Assembly (NCBI GenBank): GCA_017404505.1
Contig: JAFRCE010000014.1
Coordinates: 1-49,667 of the forward strand
Direction: 5' to 3'
Origin: Solobacterium sp.
GTDB lineage: Bacteria; Bacillota_I; Bacilli_A; Erysipelotrichales; Erysipelotrichaceae
Length of the DNA stretch: 49,667 bases
Shown one piece after another: positions 32,949-41,529 of the stretch. Below the pieces are notes generated by a model. That model ran no database searches. It had not been told where the DNA came from and saw only the letters and a list, made by a program, of their open reading frames with translations. Position 1 is the stretch's first letter. Each line of letters begins with the position of its first letter. A program made the translations under genes and the position numbers.

Positions 32949-32967
32949 AAAGAAAAGAGGGATGCAT

Positions 32968-33888
32968 ATGCTCAAATACATTGGAAAACGACTGCTGATG
33001 GGTGTGGCAACACTGTTTGCCTTGATGACGATTACTTTTTTCCTGATGCACATGATTCCCGGTTCACCGTTTGCCGGTGAAACCCAGGGTCTCTCGGCGG
33101 CAGCGAAACAGCAGATCATCGAAGCGTATCAGCTGGACAAGCCGATTTACGTTCAGTACATGACCTACCTGAAGAATTTCTTCAGCGGCCAGCTCGGCAC
33201 ATCCACAGCCCGTAAAGGTGTTCCGATCACAATGATCATCGCCAACGGTCTGCCGTATACTGCCAAGGTCGGTCTATCCGCCTTCGTAACGGCAATGGTC
33301 CTCGGCATTCTGCTGGGTGCCGTATCGGCATTTTCCAAAAAGGCCTGGATCCAGGGTCTGTCTGCCTTTGTGGCGACGATCGGTGTCAGTGTACCGAGCT
33401 TCCTGTTCGCGCTGTTCCTGATGTATCTGCTCGGCGTGAATCTGAAACTTCTGCCAATCATGGGTCTGAAATCCTGGAAGCACTATATTATGCCTTCTCT
33501 GGCTCTGGCGCTTTCTCCGATTGCCATGATCTCGCGTCTGACCCGCAGTTCCCTTTCCGAAGAACTGAGACAGGACTACATGATCCTTGCCCTCAGTAAG
33601 GGTACTTCGTATAAGAAGGCTGTTTACAAGCACGCCCTGAAGAACGCGATCATCCCGGTCGTTACCTATGCAGGTCCGCTGCTGGCGACCCTTCTGACAG
33701 GTTCATTCGTTGTCGAATCCCTGTTCACGATTCCCGGTATCGGTTCCGAATTCGTAGCCAGTGTATCCGGCCGTGACTATCCGCTGATCATGGCGCTGAC
33801 CGTCCTGTACGGTTCGCTGGTCATTCTGGCCAATATCCTGACGGACATCATCAGTGCGATGATCGATCCGCGTATCCGTCTGAAGTAG
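32968..33888 (+). CDS. Importer 2 permease, OppB/DppB type
   Basis: 306 residues with six membrane helices. LKYIGKRLLMGVATLFALMT, MHMIPGSPF, the coupling segment ILALSKGTSYKKAVYKHALK and LFTIPGIGSEFV are diagnostic. ATG 32968 is set by AAAAGAGGG at six bases; longer in-frame starts from 32800 would run through the structured leader. The OppC-type gene follows after 11 bases. Confidence 0.92.
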   Translation: MLKYIGKRLLMGVATLFALMTITFFLMHMIPGSPFAGETQGLSAAAKQQIIEAYQLDKPIYVQYMTYLKNFFSGQLGTSTARKGVPITMIIANGLPYTAKVGLSAFVTAMVLGILLGAVSAFSKKAWIQGLSAFVATIGVSVPSFLFALFLMYLLGVNLKLLPIMGLKSWKHYIMPSLALALSPIAMISRLTRSSLSEELRQDYMILALSKGTSYKKAVYKHALKNAIIPVVTYAGPLLATLLTGSFVVESLFTIPGIGSEFVASVSGRDYPLIMALTVLYGSLVILANILTDIISAMIDPRIRLK

Positions 33889-33899
33889 GAGGTGAAAGC

Positions 33900-34838
33900 A
33901 TGAGTGAAGCTGAAGTAAAAATGGTTCTGCCGGAGAATGCTTTTGAAAAACTCCCGGAAGATGAGAAAAACAATGAATTCATCGCGATGAAATCGCGTTC
34001 CTATTTCCAGGACGTATGGTTCCAGTACAAGAAGAACAAACTGGCCATGGTCAGTCTGGTCTTCATCATCGTCATGATCCTGATGGCGATCTTCATGCCG
34101 ATGTTCTCACGCTACAGCTACGAAGCGCAGGATCTGGCGAATCCGAACGCTCTGCCAAGTGCGGCCCACTGGTTCGGAACGGACAAGTTCGGCCGTGATA
34201 TCTTCATCCGAATCATGTACGGTGCCCGCATCTCGCTGTCCGTTGGTTTCGCGGCAGCGGCGATCAACCTGGTCATCGGTATCGTCTGGGGCGGTATGTG
34301 CGGTTATATCGGCGGCAGATTTGACATGATTCTGATGCGTATCGTCGATATCATCTATTCTGTTCCGACCCTGCTGTACGTCATCCTGATCATGCTGATC
34401 TTCGGATCCAACATGTTCTCGGTGCTGTTAGCGATCTGTATATCCTCCTGGGTAGGTCTGGCCCGTCAGGTCAGAGCTCAGGTCATGTCCCAGAAAGAAC
34501 AGGAATATGCTCTGGCTGCCAAAGTTCTCGGTGCCAGCGACATGCGTATCCTGTTCCGTCACCTGGTTAAAAACTCCATCGGTCCGATCATCGTCAACAC
34601 GACCCTGATGGTTCCGAGTGCGATTTTCACGGAAGCGTTCCTTTCCTTCGTAGGTATCGGTATCAGTATTCCGATGGCTTCCTGGGGAACAATGGCCAAT
34701 GAGGCCAAGAACATGCTGTTCTCAGCACCGCTGCAGATGGTATGGCCGGTATCGGCGATCTGTCTGACCATGCTGGCTCTGAACTTTATCGGTGACGGCC
34801 TGAATCAGGCTCTCGACCCGAAGAAACGTTCCCGCTGA
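33900..34838 (+). CDS. Importer 2 permease, OppC/DppC type
   Basis: 312 residues. SYFQDVWFQYKKNKLAMVSL, HWFGTDKFGRDIFIRIMYGA, YALAAKVLGASDMRILFRHL and FLSFVGIGISIPMASWGTM are typical. GGAGGTGAAAGC precedes ATG 33900. The next gene begins four bases after the stop. Confidence 0.92.
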   Translation: MSEAEVKMVLPENAFEKLPEDEKNNEFIAMKSRSYFQDVWFQYKKNKLAMVSLVFIIVMILMAIFMPMFSRYSYEAQDLANPNALPSAAHWFGTDKFGRDIFIRIMYGARISLSVGFAAAAINLVIGIVWGGMCGYIGGRFDMILMRIVDIIYSVPTLLYVILIMLIFGSNMFSVLLAICISSWVGLARQVRAQVMSQKEQEYALAAKVLGASDMRILFRHLVKNSIGPIIVNTTLMVPSAIFTEAFLSFVGIGISIPMASWGTMANEAKNMLFSAPLQMVWPVSAICLTMLALNFIGDGLNQALDPKKRSR

Positions 34839-34841
34839 TTT

Positions 34842-35603
34842 ATGACGTTTCTGAAAGTGGAACAACTTTCCATTCACGCGGAAAAAGAAGAAGGTGACAT
34901 CCGGCTTCTGAAAAGTGTTTCGCTGGAAATGGAAAAGGGCGAACGGACGGCTTTGATGGGACATTCCGGCTGCGGCAAGACAACCCTGGCCAATGCCATC
35001 ATGGGATTTCTCAAAGCAGATACGTTCTGTGATTACGGCACGGTGACTTTTGACGGAATCGTCAATGTCCCGAAACAGCTCGGTCTTGATTTTCTGGACA
35101 ACGATCCCTTTGAAGATATCAGAGGAAAACGCATTGCATATGTCATGCAGAATGTGAAGGATGCCTTCGATCCGACGGAAAAAATCGGCACATATATCGC
35201 TGAGTTGTTTCCGGAGGAAGGTTTCTTCGAAAGGAGAAAGAAAGTCATTTCCTTTCTGGAAAAAGCAGGCATCAGTGATCCGAAAAAAGTCAGCCGGTCC
35301 TCACCGCAGGAAGTATCTGTCGGCGAACTGCAGAAGATCATGATCATGACGGCGCTTGCCAGAAATCCGGAACTGGTCATTCTTGACGAACCGTTCTCCG
35401 CACTTGATCCGCTGTCAAAGCAGCAGATGATCGAAGAACTGCAAAAACACGAAAGTATGGGAATCCTGCTGATTACCCATGAGCCGGAAACGGCGAAAAA
35501 TCTATGCACTTCCTGCCTGTTTATGGCGGAAGGCAAAGTCAGTGAAAAACGGAATACGGCGGATCTGTCCACGCAGGAAATGATCAGCTGTATGGAAGTA
35601 TAA
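34842..35603 (+). CDS. Extra ABC ATPase of importer 2, atypical signature
   Basis: 253 residues. Walker A is GHSGCGKTT and Walker B VILDEPFSALDP, with H-loop THE. The ABC signature, usually LSGGQ, reads VSVGELQK here, a marked change. The protein lacks the C-terminal oligopeptide-transporter domain of OppD/OppF. Two complete OppD/OppF ATPases follow, so this is a third ATPase in the operon. It may be a regulatory subunit or part of an alternative, smaller importer (for instance nickel-type NikD-like ATPases also are short). Function is uncertain. Confidence 0.8.
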   Translation: MTFLKVEQLSIHAEKEEGDIRLLKSVSLEMEKGERTALMGHSGCGKTTLANAIMGFLKADTFCDYGTVTFDGIVNVPKQLGLDFLDNDPFEDIRGKRIAYVMQNVKDAFDPTEKIGTYIAELFPEEGFFERRKKVISFLEKAGISDPKKVSRSSPQEVSVGELQKIMIMTALARNPELVILDEPFSALDPLSKQQMIEELQKHESMGILLITHEPETAKNLCTSCLFMAEGKVSEKRNTADLSTQEMISCMEV

Positions 35604-35627
35604 ACGGAAACAGAGAGGTGGAAGCAT

Positions 35628-36629
35628 ATGGCACTACTTGAAGTTGAAAATCTGAAGACAGATTTTACCACCGATCAGGGAATGGTACATGCCGTCAGAG
35701 ATGTTACCTTTTCGGTCGAACAGGGCGAAGCTCTCGGAATCGTTGGTGAGTCCGGTTCGGGAAAAAGCCAGACAATGTATTCGATTATCGGTCTGCTCGC
35801 AGATAACGGTATCGTAAACGCGAAACGTATCACTTTTGACGGCAAAGATATCGCACCCGAAAACTTTGTGAATAAAAAGACATACGAAGACGCCATGAAG
35901 GATATCCGCGGAAATTCCATGGCCATGATTTTCCAGGATCCGATGACGTTCCTGAATCCGATCATGAAAATCGGCGATCAGCTGACGGAAACAATTATGA
36001 ATCATAACAAAGTTTCCGAGAAAGATGCTCATGAGCTCGCTCTTGAACTGATGCGCAAGGTCGGCATTCCTTCGCCGGAAAAGAGAATCAATCAGTATCC
36101 GTTTGAATTCACCGGCGGTATGCGCCAGCGTATTATCATCGCGATTGCCCTGGCCAACAATCCGAAGCTGATCATCGCCGACGAACCGACGACTGCTCTG
36201 GACGTTACGATTCAGGCGCAGGTTCTCGAACTGATCGACGAACTGAAGAAAAACAGCGGTTCAGCGGTTATCATGATTACCCATGACCTTGGTGTCGTTG
36301 CCAAGCTCTGCGACCGCATTGCCATTATGTATGGCGGTAAGATCGTGGAAATCGGAACCGACAAGGAAATCTTCTACGATCCGAAACACCCGTATACAAA
36401 GGGTCTTCTGAACTGCATTGCCAATCCGGATGAGGATGACGATAAGGAACTGGAACCGATCCCCGGATCACCGCCGGATCTGCTGAATCCTCCTAAGGGA
36501 TGCCCGTTTGTCGACCGCTGTACGGAAGCCATGCGGGTATGTAAGGAATATCAGCCGGAAGTGACAAAGTTCACGGAAACCCATCAGTGCGCATGCTGGC
36601 TGTGCCATGAAAAGGCGGTGACAAAATGA
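35628..36629 (+). CDS. Importer 2 ATPase, OppD type
   Basis: 333 residues. Walker A GESGSGKS, signature FTGGMRQR, Walker [18 protein letters not shown]-loop THD, and a C-terminal cysteine group ([14 protein letters not shown]). GAGAGGTGG precedes ATG 35628. The stop overlaps the OppF start (ATGA). Confidence 0.93.
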   Translation: MALLEVENLKTDFTTDQGMVHAVRDVTFSVEQGEALGIVGESGSGKSQTMYSIIGLLADNGIVNAKRITFDGKDIAPENFVNKKTYEDAMKDIRGNSMAMIFQDPMTFLNPIMKIGDQLTETIMNHNKVSEKDAHELALELMRKVGIPSPEKRINQYPFEFTGGMRQRIIIAIALANNPKLIIADEPTTALDVTIQAQVLELIDELKKNSGSAVIMITHDLGVVAKLCDRIAIMYGGKIVEIGTDKEIFYDPKHPYTKGLLNCIANPDEDDDKELEPIPGSPPDLLNPPKGCPFVDRCTEAMRVCKEYQPEVTKFTETHQCACWLCHEKAVTK

Positions 36630-37603
36630 GTGAGAAACCGATTTTAAGTGTACGTAATCTGAAGACATACTTTGATGTGACAAAAGGCCTTTTCAGCAAG
36701 AAGCAGATCGTTAAGGCAGTGGACGACGTATCCTTCGACGTCATGCCGAACGAAACTTTTGGTCTGGTCGGTGAGTCAGGCTGCGGCAAGACGACACTTG
36801 GCCGTACCATTGTCAAACTGTATGATCCGGTCGAAGGAAGCATCGAGTTCATGGGCAAAGACATCGCCAACCTGAAAGGGGCGGAACTGAAGGCCTACCG
36901 CAAAGACATGCAGATGATCTTCCAGGATCCTTATGCATCATTGAATCCCCGTATGACCGTCGGCGAAATCATCAAGGAACCGATGATCATTCACAACATC
37001 TATAACACCGATGCCGAGCGTGAAGAACGTGTCGTTGAACTGCTCCGCATCGTCGGTCTGAAACCGGACCATATCCGCCGTTATCCGGCTGAATTCTCCG
37101 GCGGTCAGAGACAGCGTATCGGTATTGCCAGAGCTCTGGCAGTCAATCCGAAGTTCATTGTCTGTGACGAACCGATTTCCGCTCTGGACGTATCGATTCA
37201 GGCCCAGGTCATTAATCTGCTGGAAAATATTCAGAAAGAAATGGGACTGTCCTATCTGTTCATCGCTCATGACCTGAGCATGGTCAAACATATCTCCGAC
37301 AAGATCGGTGTCATGTATCTTGGCCACATGGTGGAAATGGGTAAGAGCGACGACGTTTATCACCGGCCGCTGCATCCGTATACGACGGCGCTGCTGTCAG
37401 CGATCCCGATTCCGGATCCTGATGTAGCAAAGGCCAAGTCGCGTATTCTTTTGGAAGGGGAAATCCCCAGCCCGATCAATCCGCCGACCGGCTGTCCGTT
37501 CTCAACCAGATGCCCGAAGGCAACCGAAAGATGTCGCAAGGAAATGCCGCAGCCGATCGAAGTCGGCGGCCGTATGGTTGCATGTCATCTGTATGAGCGT
37601 TAA
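36626..37603 (+). CDS. Importer 2 ATPase, OppF type
   Basis: 325 residues. Walker A GESGCGKT, signature FSGGQRQR, Walker [17 protein letters not shown] and the C-terminal cysteine group ([14 protein letters not shown]). Translation is coupled to the OppD gene by a 4-base overlap. It is the last gene of the importer; the guanylate kinase begins 26 bases downstream without a visible terminator in between. Confidence 0.93.
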   Translation: MSEKPILSVRNLKTYFDVTKGLFSKKQIVKAVDDVSFDVMPNETFGLVGESGCGKTTLGRTIVKLYDPVEGSIEFMGKDIANLKGAELKAYRKDMQMIFQDPYASLNPRMTVGEIIKEPMIIHNIYNTDAEREERVVELLRIVGLKPDHIRRYPAEFSGGQRQRIGIARALAVNPKFIVCDEPISALDVSIQAQVINLLENIQKEMGLSYLFIAHDLSMVKHISDKIGVMYLGHMVEMGKSDDVYHRPLHPYTTALLSAIPIPDPDVAKAKSRILLEGEIPSPINPPTGCPFSTRCPKATERCRKEMPQPIEVGGRMVACHLYER

Positions 37604-37629
37604 TCTGTAAGTAGCAGGAGATAGTGTAT

Positions 37630-38208
37630 ATGGCAAAAGGATTGGTAGTAATTCTGACCGGTGCCAGTTCGGTAGGAAAAGGCAAGATCCGTGATCTGCT
37701 TCTGGCAGACGAAGATCTGAAGCTCTTCTTTTCCATTTCTGAAACGACCCGGCCGCGTAAGGAAAACGAAGTCGACGGCAAAGACTATTACTTCGTTTCC
37801 TATAAACAGTTCGCGGAATCTGTGAAAAACAAAGAGCTTCTTGAGTATACGGAATTCAACGGCTACTATTACGGAACGCCGAAAGCCCAGGTCGATTTCC
37901 TGGTTTCCAAAGGCAAGAATGTCCTGATCGAAGTCGAAGCCCAGGGTGTCGGCCCGATCAAACTCAATATTCCTGACAGCGTGGCATTCTTTGTCATGCC
38001 GGCCAGTGAGGAAGAACTTGAACGGCAGATCACGGAGCGTTACAAAGATGACGAGGCATCTGTCGCAAGACGTCTGAACAAGGCCAAGATGGAAATGGAA
38101 CTGGCTCCGCTGTTCCGCAATGTCGTAACCAACGAGGACGGCGAAGCGGCTTATAAACAGATCAAGGAAGTCATTCTCACCGTTCTGGAAAACAGAAAAA
38201 ACAGATAA
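37630..38208 (+). CDS. gmk: Guanylate-kinase-like protein
   Basis: 192 residues. LFFSISETTRPRKENEVDGK, DYYFVS, EFNGYYYGTPKAQVD and LIEVEAQG match guanylate kinase (GMP to GDP using ATP). The P-loop is GASSVGKGK rather than the usual GPSGxGKG/ST: Pro and Gly are altered while Gly-Lys-Gly remain. It may be a functional variant or a paralog; the usual rpoZ neighbourhood is absent. AGGAG nine bases upstream sets ATG 37630. Followed by a terminator. Confidence 0.85.
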   Translation: MAKGLVVILTGASSVGKGKIRDLLLADEDLKLFFSISETTRPRKENEVDGKDYYFVSYKQFAESVKNKELLEYTEFNGYYYGTPKAQVDFLVSKGKNVLIEVEAQGVGPIKLNIPDSVAFFVMPASEEELERQITERYKDDEASVARRLNKAKMEMELAPLFRNVVTNEDGEAAYKQIKEVILTVLENRKNR

Positions 38209-38214
38209 CATTCA

Positions 38215-38240
38215 AAGGGGAGGCTGAATGCCTCCCTTTT
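38215..38240 (+). terminator. gmk terminator
   Basis: GGGGAGGC (38217-38224) pairs with GCCTCCCT (38230-38237; one G-U), followed by TTT. Confidence 0.8.
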
Positions 38241-38245
38241 CATAT

Positions 38246-38269
38246 GAAAAGGTGCCCGCAGGCACCTTT
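38246..38269 (-). terminator. addA terminator
   Basis: AAAGGTGCC (38248-38256) and GGCACCTTT (38261-38269) form a perfect stem with a 4-base loop; on the minus strand TTTT follows. The stem touches the stop codon of addA. Confidence 0.85.
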
Positions 38270-41200
38270 CAGCTGATCTGTATTGCTTTGTCGTTGTGGA
38301 ATGACCACGCATAGGCTGTTACAGAATGGCCAGGGAAGAAGTGCTGAAGAACCATGCGGTAGGTATTCAGCTGCGGGGCATACATTTCCCGGATCTCTTC
38401 TTCCGAAGCCCGGTCGGTCTTGAAATCGATCAGGATGATTTCATATTTTCCGATCGCCGCGAAGTCCATAATACCGTTGATACGGATCTGATCATCCTCG
38501 TAATAGAACGGGTATTCTTTGTGAATCTCCATGTTCTTTGCGGTCTGATACAGGTCCGATTCATAGAAGTTACGGACGGAAAGAAGGGTGGATTCGGGAA
38601 GAGAAGGATCCGCGTACTGGCGGAGCAGCTCTATTGTCCATTCCCGATCATCCGGCAGAGCCGCCATCAGTTCGTGCACCAGGGTACCATAGGAAGCACC
38701 GCGGCCGGTTTCACTCAGCGGCGGCAGGGTATATGTGTCTCTGGCAGTGCTGGCTTTTTCCAGCGAACTCGGTGTCAGGATTTCCGGCAGTGTGACAGCC
38801 GGGCCGGTCCATCTTAGCAGGGATACCGCCTCCTGAAGATTTTCTTCCTGATCACCCTTGATCAGCTCATCCTCGTCAAAGACGACGGTACTGACTTTGA
38901 ACAGACCGTTTTCGTTGATGCCAGGCTCATGATCGAGAGCGGCAGTGATCAGTCCGGTAATGCCTTTTCGATCGGCCAGGACGGACAGATCCATATGCGG
39001 CTGAGTGTCCTGGGCGGCCGCCGCATCGTCAACGATGATCAGCCGTTCTTCCGCTCTTGTCACGGCGACATACAGAAGCCGGTTGTATTCTTCCAGATCC
39101 TCTTTGTCATCACGCCATTCCACAGCCAGCCGCTGTACGGTCGGCAGAATGATCCTTGTTTCCGGATCGACGTCCTTGAATCCCAGGCCGAGCACGTCAT
39201 CCACAATGACACCGGCTGCCTGTGATTTGTGCCGGTTGGCCGATGTTCCCCAGAGGAAAACGATCTTGTACTGCAGTCCCTTGGAGTGATGAATCGTTGT
39301 CACCGTGACGACGTCGTCGTCTTTTCCGGATGTCACGGCTTCGGAAGATTTTTCGTCGCTGCCGGCATCGATTTCGTCGATCAGTTCACTGACGGTCAGA
39401 ATACCGCTGCTTGTCACTTTGTCAAACAGATAATCGAAGTTGGCCTGGTCCTTGCGGGTAAGCACTTCATAGAAGGGTTTGCCGCCGGCATCCGCCGTCA
39501 TGATCTGCTGCAGCAGAAAGAGCGGTCCGCTCCGCTTTGCGGTCTGATTGAAACATGCAAAACGTTCGGGGATCTCCGGATGCCGCATCCGGACTGCTTC
39601 GGTCAGTTTTCTGCCGATGGCAAGGACCATTCCGGCGATCTGCTCGTCGCTGAAGCGGTACATCGGACTGGTCAGCACACTCAGCAGGGAAAGGACATCG
39701 TCGAGATCCTGCATGTATCTGAGCATGACAAGAATGTCACGGCACAAATCAGAGCGGTAAAAGCCCTCCCGGGCATCGATGTCATAGGGAATATGGAAAC
39801 GGTCAAACTGGGAACGCAGGGCGATCTGTTCGCCATGGCTGCGGGTCAGCACCGCAAAATCATGGTAGGAAAGAGAAGGATCTTCCGTCATCATTTCATG
39901 GATGCGGGAGGCGATCCAGGCGGATTTCATATAGCGGGCTTCGGATGCTTTCAAAGCCTTGCGTTTTCCTTTGGCTGTGACTTCCGGCTCCGGTTTTTCC
40001 AGAAGAACAAGTTCGACGCGGGCATCTTCGGCTGTTTTCTGTCTGTCAAGACCGGCTGTCACATGGTCCTCGTCCTGATAGGAGTCAAGTGTGCCGTCGA
40101 TATTCATCAGCCTCTCAAACAGTAAATTGGTGAAGCGGATGATCTGATGGGAAGAACGGTAATTATAACGCAGGTTAAAAGCTTTGATGCTTTCCTGATC
40201 CATGATCAGATCACGCATCAGCTGCGGCCGGGCCTGGCGGAAGCGGTAAATGGACTGCTTGACGTCACCGACCCGGAAAATCATTTTGTCGCCGGCAGCC
40301 AGTGAGATGATCGTGTCCTGCAGAATGCTGGTGTCCTGGAACTCATCCACGAGGATCTCGTCGATGCCGGAACTGATACGTCTGGCAATTGTATTGTCAT
40401 TGGCCCGCAGGATATTCAGAGCATAGCGTTCCATGTCGGAATAGTTCAGACATGCCTCTTCTTTCTTCCGTCTCTCAAAATGCGCGGAAACAAGCCGGGC
40501 CAGCCGGATCAGCAATGCCGCGATTTCCGCCTGCCTGCCTGAGCGGGACGCAAATACTTCCTGTGGATAACAGATCGCCAGCAGCTCATCGATGCGGGCA
40601 AAGACGATGTCCCGGCATCTGACCATCTGCGGGTCTTTTGAGTTAGCAATCTTCACTTCGGCCGCTTCCTGCAGTTTGACGCGGAATCCTTCGTAATCCT
40701 GTTCCTGCGCCAGCCGCATCGCGTCCTTGACGGGATTGAGAACGCCATACAGCATTGGCTCCGTGATCTTGTCATCACCGTCCAGGAAAGCCAGGCGCTC
40801 CAGACCATTCTGCAGAGCCGTGCTGATATCCCGGCATTTCTCTTCCAGCATGGCAAACCAGGTATCTTTCACGGCGGCAGGAAGCTGTTTCAGTGACGTG
40901 AAGGGGACATACATCGCGGCAGCCTGCTCATACCAGCTGTCGGGATCGGCGGCGGCATCCGCATGACGGCGTACCGTGTCGATGATTTCATAGAGCGTAT
41001 CGAAGTCTTCACTGCGCTGGGAGAACCAGACAGTCAGCCGCAGCAGGCCATCCGGATCGTCCGCATGCATTTCCTGCAGAGCGGCTTCAAAGGCCTGCCT
41101 CTGCAGCAGTTCATTCTTTCCTTCACTGAGAATATTGCCGGTCACGGCCGGATCCAGACCGATCACGTTGTAATACTTTTTAATGATGTTGAGGCAGTAG

Positions 41201-41529
41201 GAGTCAATTGTCGTGATTTCCGCATTGACCAGCGATGTGATCTGTTTTTCCAGATAGGCCTGTTCTTCGGCATTTTCCGTTCTGGCCCGCATAGCGTGCA
41301 GTTCGGCTGCCAGACGGTTTTTCATTTCTTCCGCTGCCGCGGCGGTAAAAGTCAGCGCCACAATGCGCTCCAGATCGACATGGTCTTCGACGATGCGCTT
41401 CATGATCCGGGTGACAAGCACCTTTGTCTTGCCGGCGCCGGCTGAAGCGGACACGAGAATGTTCTTCTTGCCCAGTTCCATGATGACCTGCTGCTGATAG
41501 CGGTCACTGCCTGCCAGTTCGACTTTCAT
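38269..41529 (-). CDS. addA: AddA, ATP-dependent helicase/nuclease subunit A
   Basis: 1086 residues; shorter than the about 1230 of Bacillus AddA. AddAB processes double-strand DNA ends for recombination at Chi-like sites and destroys foreign linear DNA. A UvrD-type helicase is seen: Walker A SASAGAGKT (28-35), VALTFTAAAAEEMKNRL, DEILVDEFQDTS, KQSIYRFRQARP and a late ATRAEERLII-like motif. The C-terminal PD-(D/E)xK nuclease contains IDFKTD (about 1035-1040). Its start overlaps the addB stop (ATGA), with GGAGG upstream. Confidence 0.95.
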   Translation of the reverse strand: MKVELAGSDRYQQQVIMELGKKNILVSASAGAGKTKVLVTRIMKRIVEDHVDLERIVALTFTAAAAEEMKNRLAAELHAMRARTENAEEQAYLEKQITSLVNAEITTIDSYCLNIIKKYYNVIGLDPAVTGNILSEGKNELLQRQAFEAALQEMHADDPDGLLRLTVWFSQRSEDFDTLYEIIDTVRRHADAAADPDSWYEQAAAMYVPFTSLKQLPAAVKDTWFAMLEEKCRDISTALQNGLERLAFLDGDDKITEPMLYGVLNPVKDAMRLAQEQDYEGFRVKLQEAAEVKIANSKDPQMVRCRDIVFARIDELLAICYPQEVFASRSGRQAEIAALLIRLARLVSAHFERRKKEEACLNYSDMERYALNILRANDNTIARRISSGIDEILVDEFQDTSILQDTIISLAAGDKMIFRVGDVKQSIYRFRQARPQLMRDLIMDQESIKAFNLRYNYRSSHQIIRFTNLLFERLMNIDGTLDSYQDEDHVTAGLDRQKTAEDARVELVLLEKPEPEVTAKGKRKALKASEARYMKSAWIASRIHEMMTEDPSLSYHDFAVLTRSHGEQIALRSQFDRFHIPYDIDAREGFYRSDLCRDILVMLRYMQDLDDVLSLLSVLTSPMYRFSDEQIAGMVLAIGRKLTEAVRMRHPEIPERFACFNQTAKRSGPLFLLQQIMTADAGGKPFYEVLTRKDQANFDYLFDKVTSSGILTVSELIDEIDAGSDEKSSEAVTSGKDDDVVTVTTIHHSKGLQYKIVFLWGTSANRHKSQAAGVIVDDVLGLGFKDVDPETRIILPTVQRLAVEWRDDKEDLEEYNRLLYVAVTRAEERLIIVDDAAAAQDTQPHMDLSVLADRKGITGLITAALDHEPGINENGLFKVSTVVFDEDELIKGDQEENLQEAVSLLRWTGPAVTLPEILTPSSLEKASTARDTYTLPPLSETGRGASYGTLVHELMAALPDDREWTIELLRQYADPSLPESTLLSVRNFYESDLYQTAKNMEIHKEYPFYYEDDQIRINGIMDFAAIGKYEIILIDFKTDRASEEEIREMYAPQLNTYRMVLQHFFPGHSVTAYAWSFHNDKAIQIS

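Noticed and set aside
32800..32967. N-terminal extension of importer 2 OppB permease
   Set aside because: It would run through the RNA hairpins; the conserved OppB start and a good ribosome-binding site begin at 32968.
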